Positions 1-5,482 of a DNA stretch of 8,551 nucleotides are shown here, piece by piece. The stretch comes from Phycisphaerae bacterium. Lineage in GTDB: Bacteria; Planctomycetota; Phycisphaerae; Sedimentisphaerales; Anaerobacaceae. The position numbers and the translations under genes are program-made. The notes under the pieces are model-generated. The model saw nothing but the letters and a program-made list of their open reading frames with translations, ran no database searches and was not told the DNA's origin. Each line of letters begins with the position of its first letter. Positions within the stretch are counted from its first letter, which is position 1. The stretch is taken from contig JAUWBX010000046.1 in the NCBI GenBank assembly GCA_030609625.1, positions 1 to 8,551 on the forward strand. The letters run 5' to 3'.

Positions 1-645
1 ATGGGCGGAGACCCAGGTGTCGTTATTAACGACTACGGCGCGATTGTAACGGGCGATACCCGCGCCTTGACGGAAATATACGTTATGCAGCCAGTAACGG
101 TGCCGGAGTGGCTGGAATCGCTGCCCTCCAGCGGGGCTATACCAAATGATACAAATGATACAACAATAATCACTTCCGCGAGGTATAGCAGCATTGACCT
201 TGGGAACAACGAAACAGTTACAATCAGTGGTGGGGACAGTGGTGGGGACATCACACTTTATATTACCGGCGACATAACCCTCGATAACTCTGCTGAGCTG
301 CAGATAGAGAAGGGCGCCTCTTTGACACTGTATTTAGGTGGGGATTTTGAAGGTAAAAACTTAAGCACCGTCAACAACATGACCGAAGACGCAAAGAAAC
401 TCAAAATATACGGTCTCGATAGTTGTGAAAATATACGATTTAAGAACAGCACCGATTTTTACGGAGCAATTTACGCCCCCAACGCGGATGTAGTGATGGA
501 CAACTCCGCTAACATATACGGGTCAGTTGTATCCAAGAGCTTTGAGCAAAAAAACTCGGCCATCTTTAACTACGATGTGTCACTGAGAGATGTAAGTACA
601 GATGATGCGGCTGTGTACTTCACGATAACAAACTGGCACGAGTAA
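1..645 (+). CDS. C-terminal part of a DUF7305-like (PilX-type) envelope/pilus-associated protein
   Basis: The frame is open to the window edge, so this is probably the 3' part of a longer gene; the ATG at base 1 need not be the start. The visible 214 residues have a repetitive beta-rich pattern: alternating hydrophobic strands with Asn/Asp/Ser turns (about residues 84-190), including 'LYITGDITLDNSAELQIEKG' and 'FYGAIYAPNADVVMDNSANI'. That pattern, with 'GAIYAPNA' followed by 'GSVVSKSF', fits the DUF7305 domain. As far as I recall, this domain forms the C-terminus of PilX-like proteins with an N-terminal prepilin/transmembrane segment in Planctomycetota. That N-terminus would lie upstream, outside the window. 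There is no C-terminal membrane segment or sorting signal, and no Cys-rich region. Two short in-frame duplications give NDTNDT (residues 49-54) and SGGDSGGD (76-83). An extracellular or pilus-associated role is inferred. Alternatives are another polymer-forming beta-helix protein or an autotransporter-like passenger. Confidence 0.6.
   Translation: MGGDPGVVINDYGAIVTGDTRALTEIYVMQPVTVPEWLESLPSSGAIPNDTNDTTIITSARYSSIDLGNNETVTISGGDSGGDITLYITGDITLDNSAELQIEKGASLTLYLGGDFEGKNLSTVNNMTEDAKKLKIYGLDSCENIRFKNSTDFYGAIYAPNADVVMDNSANIYGSVVSKSFEQKNSAIFNYDVSLRDVSTDDAAVYFTITNWHE
143..160 (+). repeat. In-frame 9-bp tandem duplication
   Basis: The unit CAAATGATA occurs twice, at 143-151 and 152-160, and produces the residues NDTNDT. 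It preserves the frame and lies in a predicted loop near the start of the DUF7305-like segment. Confidence 0.85.
226..249 (+). repeat. In-frame 12-bp tandem duplication (SGGD x2)
   Basis: AGTGGTGGGGAC is present twice without mismatch, at 226-237 and 238-249, encoding SGGDSGGD. The identity at third codon positions suggests a recent duplication by slippage. Gly/Asp content suggests a flexible loop before the beta-strand region. Confidence 0.85.
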
Positions 646-844
646 TATAATAAGCAAACCAACCTGATAATAAGGTCTGAATATACGGCAGCTTCGGTCT
701 AAAACCCCGACTTCGACAAGCCCCAACCTCAACAAGCTCGGAAGGGCACACTCGCCCCGGTCAGTTCGGCCGGATATAACACCGGACAATCGCGATATCA
801 ATTCTCAATACGCACTTCTAAGATGTCACATCGCACGAAAATTC
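646..844. other. Non-coding gap with degenerate palindromic-repeat remnants
   Basis: No credible gene is seen on either strand between the DUF7305-like stop and the nfn promoter. The stretch at about 708-780 contains CTTCGACAAGCCCC, AACAAGCTCGG and two CCGG-rich pieces. These look like decayed copies of the short 'CTTCGACAAGCTC' palindromic elements that I recall from many environmental bacterial genomes. No clear intrinsic terminator is visible downstream of the first gene. Confidence 0.4.
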
Positions 845-873
845 TTGACATACGGGCTTGCGTGTGCAATAAT
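845..873 (+). promoter_or_regulatory. Sigma70-type promoter of the nfn operon
   Basis: A perfect -35 box TTGACA (845-850) is followed by an exact 17-bp spacer and the -10 box AATAAT (868-873). A TG one base upstream of the -10 box (865-866) makes an extended -10 element. Transcription would begin near 880, giving a leader of about 55 nt before the GTG at 935. It is the only strong promoter-like match upstream of the nfn pair. Confidence 0.75.
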
Positions 874-909
874 CCCAGCCCATTATGGAATTTAGCTGAA
901 AGTCGAAGA

Positions 910-926
910 CCCCTTCTAACAGGGGG
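910..926 (+). promoter_or_regulatory. Ribosome binding site of nfnA inside a short hairpin
   Basis: The likely Shine-Dalgarno sequence AGGGGG (921-926) sits 8 nt before the GTG at 935 and supports that start. CCCCT (910-914) pairs perfectly with AGGGG (921-925) across a 6-nt loop, so the leader RNA could hide the ribosome binding site. The pairing is seen directly; a regulatory effect is inference. Confidence 0.5.
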
Positions 927-934
927 AAATAAAA

Positions 935-1789
935 GTGTCGCACAAAATTGTATCCAAAAAGCAGCTTTCAAAAAACGTTTTCACTGCTGAAATCGAAGCT
1001 CCACTCGTTGCGCGGGCAAGAGAGCCGGGCCAATTTGTCATTATCAGTATAAACAACGAATACGCCGAGCGGATTCCTCTGACAATTGCCGGTGCCGACC
1101 CGGAAAAGGGCACCATCCGCCTCATCTGGCAGCGTGTCGGCAAAACCACTGCCGAATTGGCTGATTTGAAGCAGGGTGACGAAATCACTAATGTCGCAGG
1201 GCCGTTGGGCAAGCCAACTCATCTCGAAAACTTCGGCACCATTGTCTGTGTTGGCGGCGGCATCGGCAATGCACCCTTGCTGCCAATCGCAAAAGCCTTG
1301 AAGGCCCAAGGCAACAAAATCATCAGCATCCTCGGGGCAAAAAACAAAGAGCTGCTCATCCTCGAAGAGGAATTCGCACAGATAAGCGACGAACTGATAA
1401 TCACGACCGATGACGGCTCATACGGACGAAAAGCACTGGTAACCGAACCATTGAAAGAGCTTTGTCAACGCAGCCCGAAGCCGGACCAGGTCTTTGCGAT
1501 TGGCCCGACTATAATGATGAAGTTCTGCTGCGAGGTAACAAAACAGTTTAATATAGCCACACAAGTATCGCTCAACACCATTATGGTTGACGGCACCGGT
1601 ATGTGCGGCGGCTGCCGAATCGAATTTGACGGTCAGCCGAAATTCGTCTGTGTTGACGGACCGGAATTTGACGGGCACAAAGTCAACTTCGACTTGATGA
1701 TGAAAAGATTGAACGCATATAAAGACCAGGAACAAAAAGCACACGAACAATATAAAAAACACCGATGCAAAATAGGCCTGGACCGATAG
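935..1789 (+). CDS. nfnA: NfnA/SudB-type small subunit: FAD and [2Fe-2S] NAD-binding oxidoreductase
   Basis: This is the cytosolic small subunit of an NADH-dependent reduced ferredoxin:NADP+ oxidoreductase, also annotated as sulfide dehydrogenase beta or PyrK-like. The 284-residue length is normal for the family. An N-terminal FAD-binding barrel carries RIPLT (residues 46-50), which contacts the flavin. The NAD(H)-binding half starts with a Gly-rich loop, GGGIGNAPLLPI (107-118). The C-terminal motif VDGTGMCGGC...VCVDGPEFDGH gives D219, C224, C227 and C239. These match the unusual one-Asp, three-Cys ligand set of the [2Fe-2S] cluster in Nfn small subunits and argue against a true PyrK, which uses Cys ligands. 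The start is GTG, supported by AGGGGG 8 nt upstream. The next gene encodes the large subunit 105 nt downstream on the same strand. The tail after residue 260 is Lys-rich and variable. True electron bifurcation, rather than simple NADPH:ferredoxin or sulfide-related activity, cannot be decided from sequence. Confidence 0.93.
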   Translation: MSHKIVSKKQLSKNVFTAEIEAPLVARAREPGQFVIISINNEYAERIPLTIAGADPEKGTIRLIWQRVGKTTAELADLKQGDEITNVAGPLGKPTHLENFGTIVCVGGGIGNAPLLPIAKALKAQGNKIISILGAKNKELLILEEEFAQISDELIITTDDGSYGRKALVTEPLKELCQRSPKPDQVFAIGPTIMMKFCCEVTKQFNIATQVSLNTIMVDGTGMCGGCRIEFDGQPKFVCVDGPEFDGHKVNFDLMMKRLNAYKDQEQKAHEQYKKHRCKIGLDR

Positions 1790-1821
1790 AACCTTGAACA
1801 TATATGTTAAGTGGATGCGTG

Positions 1822-1861
1822 AATGAGCAAATGTGTCACTCATTAACTCATAAACTCATAT
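1822..1861 (+). repeat. Stem-loop and 8-bp triple repeat between nfnA and nfnB
   Basis: AATGAG (1822-1827) can pair with CTCATT (1839-1844) over an 11-nt loop. The right arm runs into three tandem 8-bp units, ACTCATTA, ACTCATAA and ACTCATAT (1838-1861), each starting with ACTCAT. The 105-nt gap holds no clear second promoter or terminator, so the two genes are probably co-transcribed through this element. Its role is unknown; it could be simple sequence drift or an RNA-processing site. Confidence 0.5.
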
Positions 1862-1894
1862 ACCCATAGCACGCGCCAATAGGGATTCCTTACA

Positions 1895-3382
1895 GTGACA
1901 GACAAAGAAAAACAGCAACTTCTCCAACAGCTCTTAGAAAAGCAAAAAACCGATAAACTCAAACCAACCGACAGATACAAAATACCCCCGCAGGATATGC
2001 CCGAACAGAACCCCGTCACGAGGAGGAGTAACGTCAACGAAGTTGCAACCGGCTATACCGAAACCCAGGCGCGACTGGAAGCTATGCGCTGCCTCCAATG
2101 CAAAAAGGCCCCTTGTATTAACGGCTGTCCGGTACGAATCAAAATAAGAGACTTTATTTCTGCCATTGCTGATGGCCACTACAAGAAAGCCCTGGATATC
2201 ATAAAGGAAAACTCACTATTGCCCGCTGTTTGTGGCCGAGTGTGTCCGCAGGAAGTCCAGTGCCAGCAAACATGCACAGTCGGCTTAAAATTCAAAGACC
2301 CCACAAAAGCCGTTTCAATCGGCCGACTTGAAAGATTTGTCGCCGACTTCGACCAAAACGTCGGCAGTATCCCGGCCGTCGCTGCCGAGACCGGAATGAA
2401 AGTCGCCGTTATCGGCTCGGGACCCGGCGGTATCGTTACCGCCGCTGACCTCAGAAGGGCAGGCCACGATGTTACAATATTCGAGGCCTTTCATAAGACG
2501 GGCGGCGTGATGGTTTATGGAATCCCGGAATTCAGAATCCCTAAAGCCATTGTACAAAAGGAAATCGACATACTGGCCAAAATGGGTGTCAAAATCATCT
2601 GTAACTTCATTGTCGGCAGAACAAGGACCATCGAGCAATTGCTCAAAAAGGACGGCTTCGATGCCGCCTATATCGGTGTTGGAGCAGGCCTCCCGAGGTT
2701 TATGGGAATCGAAGGCGAGTCCCTTATCGGTGTATATAGTGCCAACGAATATCTCACACGCGCAAATCTTATGAAGGCATACGACTTCGGCTCCGGGGCC
2801 GACACCCCAATCGCCCTCTCAAGGAAAGTCGCCGTTATGGGCGGCGGCAATGTCGCTATGGACTCGGCAAGAACAGCACTGCGACTCGGTGCCGAAAAGG
2901 TCTATCTGGTCTATCGAAGAACCGAAATGGAAATGCCCGCTCGAATCGAAGAAATCCATCACGCGCAGGAAGAAGGAATCGAATTTCACATATTGCAAAG
3001 CCCAAAGCGAATAATAGGCGACCAGAACAGCCGTGTTATTGCCATCGAATGTCTCAAGTATCGGCTTGGTGAACCGGATGACTCCGGCCGACGCCGGCCT
3101 ATCCCCATCGAAGGCTCAGAGTTTAGAATTGACGTTGACACCTGTATAATAGCTATTGGCAACATTGCAAATCCGTTGATTCGCCAGACGACCCCCGGCC
3201 TGAATTTCAACAAGTGGGGCAATATCGTTGTTGACGAGGAAACTATGGCCACCTCGGTACAGGGCGTTTACGCAGGCGGAGACATCGTCTCAGGCGCCGC
3301 AACCGTCATCCTCGCAATGGGCCAGGGCCGAATCGCCGCAGCAGCTATAAACCAGTACCTGGAAAAAAAGAAGAAAAAGTAA
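1895..3382 (+). CDS. nfnB: NfnB/SudA (GltA-like) large subunit: NADPH-binding FAD/[4Fe-4S] oxidoreductase
   Basis: This is the large subunit of the NADH/NADPH/ferredoxin transhydrogenase, often annotated 'NADPH-dependent glutamate synthase, homotetrameric' (GltA) because it resembles the small subunit of glutamate synthase. The N-terminal ferredoxin-like domain holds two four-Cys groups: C66, C69, C74, C78 (CLQCKKAPCINGCPV) and C113, C117, C123, C127. The first FAD-binding Rossmann motif is GSGPGG (174-179), followed by GGVMVYGIPEFRIPK (203-217). A second nucleotide-binding motif, GGGNVAMDSART (316-327), precedes VYRR (339-342), whose arginines suit NADPH. The FAD-closing motif GVYAGGD (457-463) is near the C-terminus. 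The 495-residue length is near the family norm; the N-terminal extension is Lys/Gln-rich and the C-terminus ends in Lys. The GTG start is supported by AGGG 10 nt upstream. No GltB large subunit is nearby, and the adjacent small-subunit gene favours Nfn/Sud over glutamate synthase. Confidence 0.93.
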   Translation: MTDKEKQQLLQQLLEKQKTDKLKPTDRYKIPPQDMPEQNPVTRRSNVNEVATGYTETQARLEAMRCLQCKKAPCINGCPVRIKIRDFISAIADGHYKKALDIIKENSLLPAVCGRVCPQEVQCQQTCTVGLKFKDPTKAVSIGRLERFVADFDQNVGSIPAVAAETGMKVAVIGSGPGGIVTAADLRRAGHDVTIFEAFHKTGGVMVYGIPEFRIPKAIVQKEIDILAKMGVKIICNFIVGRTRTIEQLLKKDGFDAAYIGVGAGLPRFMGIEGESLIGVYSANEYLTRANLMKAYDFGSGADTPIALSRKVAVMGGGNVAMDSARTALRLGAEKVYLVYRRTEMEMPARIEEIHHAQEEGIEFHILQSPKRIIGDQNSRVIAIECLKYRLGEPDDSGRRRPIPIEGSEFRIDVDTCIIAIGNIANPLIRQTTPGLNFNKWGNIVVDEETMATSVQGVYAGGDIVSGAATVILAMGQGRIAAAAINQYLEKKKKK

Positions 3383-3419
3383 AACGAACGCGTATCAGTT
3401 GTCGCCCCCGCGCAAAGCC

Positions 3420-3500
3420 TGCCCTGAGTAAGCCGAAGCCCTACCTGCCCTCCGTAGCTTTAGCGAGGGGGGGGCTTGTGTCCAAGGTGCGCAGTCGAAG
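3420..3500. repeat. Cluster of degenerate palindromic repeats with a G8 run
   Basis: Three imperfect hairpin-like units are packed downstream of nfnB: GCCCTGAGTAAGCCGAAGCC (from 3421); CCCTC (3448-3452) facing GAGGG (3465-3469) around CGTAGCTTTAGC; and GGTGCGCAGTCGAAGGGG (from 3487). They resemble the short 'CCTGAGcgnAGcCGAAGG' dispersed palindromes found between genes in many environmental bacteria. The middle unit ends in eight consecutive G residues (3467-3474). They probably have no coding role. Confidence 0.5.
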
Positions 3501-3503
3501 GGG

Positions 3504-3542
3504 AAGCCGAATGGGTGGACATCCATATCGGCTTACTTTTTT
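3504..3542 (+). terminator. Probable intrinsic terminator of the nfn operon
   Basis: AAGCCGA (3504-3510) pairs perfectly with TCGGCTT (3528-3534). An inner TGG/CCA stem can extend it after a small internal loop. Six T residues follow at 3537-3542. The order stem then T-run suits transcripts coming from nfnB. It overlaps the last codons and stop of trmO on the other strand, where no T-run follows, so it probably works in one direction only. Confidence 0.55.
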
Positions 3543-4021
3543 CGCCTTATAATTGTTGCATCCGGAATATTGCCGTCCTTGAAGTGCTTATCCAGCCAGC
3601 CACACCTGACATTGTCTCTGCTGTCAAAGTATTTGATATAAGGCTTTATATCAAGGACAGGCGTCCCATCCAGTATATCCACCTGGCTAAAATATATCTT
3701 GTTTGCTTCGATTCTTTTGATTTTTACGATGGAAAGTCCTATATGATTAGGCCGATGTGGACTTCTTATCGCAAATATGCCGTGTTTATTTACCTCAAGA
3801 AATGGCTGGCCCTCAATATCTTCTCTCTGCGATTTGTGGAAATAGTACAGGATTATCGCGTGGCTGAATCCATCCAGGCCTTTCAGCCCACCGGCATATT
3901 TATCTTTTAATTCAACGCACGCCTCCATCGCACTATTAAAAATCCCCTGGATGGGCATATCCGTGCCATCTGTATATGCTGAATGGATTATTCCAATGGG
4001 ATGCATTGTTATTTGCTGCAT
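3533..4021 (-). CDS. trmO: TrmO (TsaA family) tRNA t6A37 N6-methyltransferase
   Basis: The TrmO family uses S-adenosylmethionine to methylate N6-threonylcarbamoyladenosine at position 37 of ANN-reading tRNAs (m6t6A). The 162-residue protein is a single UPF0066/TsaA beta-barrel domain. It has the hallmark motif GIFAIRSPHRPNHIGLSIVKI (residues 81-101), close to the family consensus G-F-A-(T/I)-R-S-P-x-R-P-N-x-I-G-L-S, and DILDGTPVLDIKPYI (115-129). The N-terminal HPIGIIHSAY is also typical. It is shorter than E. coli TrmO (about 235 residues) and lacks that protein's C-terminal domain, which is common in bacteria and archaea. The ATG at 4021 is well supported by an AGAGGTG Shine-Dalgarno 5 nt upstream (4027-4033 on the + strand). 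It is monocistronic here, divergent from the DUF1015 gene. Substrate identity is inferred from the family; some short TsaA proteins may act on other RNAs. Confidence 0.9.
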   Translation of the reverse strand: MQQITMHPIGIIHSAYTDGTDMPIQGIFNSAMEACVELKDKYAGGLKGLDGFSHAIILYYFHKSQREDIEGQPFLEVNKHGIFAIRSPHRPNHIGLSIVKIKRIEANKIYFSQVDILDGTPVLDIKPYIKYFDSRDNVRCGWLDKHFKDGNIPDATIIRRKK

Positions 4022-4053
4022 ATTTTCACCTCTCTAAAATATCCTGCTAATAT

Positions 4054-4082
4054 TTGACAATTTGGCTTTTCTTTAGTATTAT
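4054..4082 (+). promoter_or_regulatory. Sigma70-type promoter of the DUF1015-aminotransferase operon
   Basis: TTGACA (4054-4059, perfect) and TATTAT (4077-4082, five of six) are separated by exactly 17 bp. Initiation near 4089 would give a leader of about 57 nt before the ATG at 4146. The -10 box overlaps that of the opposite-strand promoter. Confidence 0.72.
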
Positions 4083-4106
4083 CCTCATCTTTGCAATTTC
4101 CGGCAA
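4078..4106 (-). promoter_or_regulatory. Candidate promoter of trmO, overlapping the divergent promoter
   Basis: Read on the - strand, TTGCCG (4106-4101, four of six) is followed by a 17-bp spacer and GATAAT (4083-4078, five of six). Transcription would begin near 4071 and give a leader of about 50 nt before the trmO ATG. Five of its six -10 positions are shared with the + strand -10 box. Confidence 0.5.
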
Positions 4107-4145
4107 TCTTAATAAGTGAATTGATGTCGAATACGAGACACAAAT

Positions 4146-5456
4146 ATGCAAATTAAGCCGTTCAAAGCATTTAGGTTTGATAAAGCAGTAGTTGGCGATG
4201 TGGGCAACTGTATTGCTCCTCCGTATGACGTTATCAGCCCCAACCAGCAGGAACAGCTCTATAAAAAGAGCAAACATAATATCGTGCGCATTATCAAAGG
4301 AAAGACAACCGCCTCTGATAACGGCGACAATAATCAATACACAAGGGCCGCCGACTATCTCAACGACTGGATAAAGCAAGGCGTATTAAAGCAGGACACC
4401 GCTGAGACCATCTATGCTTATGTCCAGGACTTTGAACTGGCCGGCACAAGTTACGAGCGATTCAGCTTCATCGTTTCGGCCAAGCTCGAAGAATTCGGAA
4501 AAACAGTCAGACCTCACGAACAGACCTTTGACAAGCCAATACTCGACAGGCTCAATCTCAAAAGAGCAACCACAACCAAGTTTGGCTTAGCCCTTATGCT
4601 CTACGAAGATGAGCAAAAAGTCGCAGACAAAATCATAAGCCAGGCCGCCGCCACCGGACCACTTATCGACTTTATCGACGAACAGAATGTACGGCATCGT
4701 CTCTTCACAATAACCGCCAAAGAAGATATTGAGCAAATAGTGAAAATGATGAACGACAAAAGCTGCATCATAGCTGACGGCCATCACCGCTACACAACGG
4801 CTTTGACTTACTATAAGGAAAGCGGCAATACGACGGCTCAGTATCAAATGCTCGCCTTTGCCAATACCTTTCAGAAGGGTTTGATAGTTTTAGCTACCCA
4901 CCGGCTTGTAGGCAACCTCGAAAACTTCTGTTATGAAAAACTGATTACCGAGCTCAAAGAAAACTTCGAGCTTACCGAGTTACAGTTTAATTCACCTCAG
5001 ACCAAAATGGATGCAAGGCAAAGGATGCTTGCGCAAATGAAGGCCGAACACAACAACGATAAAAACGCATTTGGAATCTACGGCTCAAATAACGCCTTTT
5101 ACGTTGCCGTCTTGAGGGACATACAGGCGATGGACACGGTCATGCCTGATATGAGCTCAGCCTGGAGATCGCTCGATGTCTCTATCCTGCATAAACTTGT
5201 CCTGGAAAAATTGTTAGGCATTGACGAAGAGAGGTTAGCCAAAGGCGAAAATCTTCAATACGTGAAAGATACCCCCAATGCAATTGACCAGTCAATCTCT
5301 GAGGTTGATGCAGGGCACAAACAGGCTGCCTTTTTTATGAACCCTGTAAAGATGCAGCAGCTAATAATGGTTACGGACGCCGGCGAAAGAATGCCGCAAA
5401 AATCAACTTACTTTTATCCAAAAGTATATACAGGCTTAACGATTCAAAAATTGTAA
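4146..5456 (+). CDS. DUF1015 family protein (ParB/Srx-like; possible serine kinase-related)
   Basis: The 436-residue length is typical of DUF1015. Family marks are the N-terminal IKPFKAFRF (3-11), APPYDVI (24-30), RPHEQT (122-127), the invariant-looking IADGHHRYTTAL (209-220), THRLV (251-255) and the C-terminal KSTYFYPKVYTGL near residues 420-432. There is no signal peptide or membrane segment, so it is cytosolic. DUF1015 is related to the ParB/sulfiredoxin-type fold, in which serine kinases are known. I recall, but cannot verify, that a DUF1015 protein from a thermophile was shown to make phosphoserine from serine. DUF1015 genes are often found beside serA and a class V aminotransferase. Here the aminotransferase follows after 26 nt, but serA is not in view. 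The ATG start fits the family N-terminus, yet only a weak GA-rich Shine-Dalgarno precedes it. The family call is firm; the biochemical role is inference. Confidence 0.88.
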   Translation: MQIKPFKAFRFDKAVVGDVGNCIAPPYDVISPNQQEQLYKKSKHNIVRIIKGKTTASDNGDNNQYTRAADYLNDWIKQGVLKQDTAETIYAYVQDFELAGTSYERFSFIVSAKLEEFGKTVRPHEQTFDKPILDRLNLKRATTTKFGLALMLYEDEQKVADKIISQAAATGPLIDFIDEQNVRHRLFTITAKEDIEQIVKMMNDKSCIIADGHHRYTTALTYYKESGNTTAQYQMLAFANTFQKGLIVLATHRLVGNLENFCYEKLITELKENFELTELQFNSPQTKMDARQRMLAQMKAEHNNDKNAFGIYGSNNAFYVAVLRDIQAMDTVMPDMSSAWRSLDVSILHKLVLEKLLGIDEERLAKGENLQYVKDTPNAIDQSISEVDAGHKQAAFFMNPVKMQQLIMVTDAGERMPQKSTYFYPKVYTGLTIQKL

Positions 5457-5482
5457 TACCAACTTAGAAGAGAGTAAATGAT

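Noticed and set aside
646..934. Riboswitch or structured leader upstream of nfnA
   Set aside because: Apart from the short hairpin at the ribosome binding site, I could not recognise a conserved riboswitch core. The predicted leader is only about 55 nt long.
935..1789. Dihydroorotate dehydrogenase electron-transfer subunit (PyrK)
   Set aside because: The [2Fe-2S] site has Asp in place of the first Cys, and no pyrD gene is adjacent. Both point to the Nfn/Sud type.
1418..1843. 141-residue open frame on the - strand opposite nfnA
   Set aside because: It mirrors the coding sequence of nfnA and has a low-complexity hydrophobic N-terminus without family motifs. The + strand gene has all cofactor motifs, so this is spurious.
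1895..3382. Glutamate synthase small subunit (GltD)
   Set aside because: The sequence resembles GltD, but there is no GltB partner and the adjacent gene is an Nfn/Sud small subunit. The Nfn/Sud assignment is better supported.
3476..3910. 144-residue open frame on the + strand opposite trmO
   Set aside because: It lies almost entirely antisense to the well-supported trmO gene, its translation matches no family I know, and it has no good ribosome binding site. It is a shadow frame.
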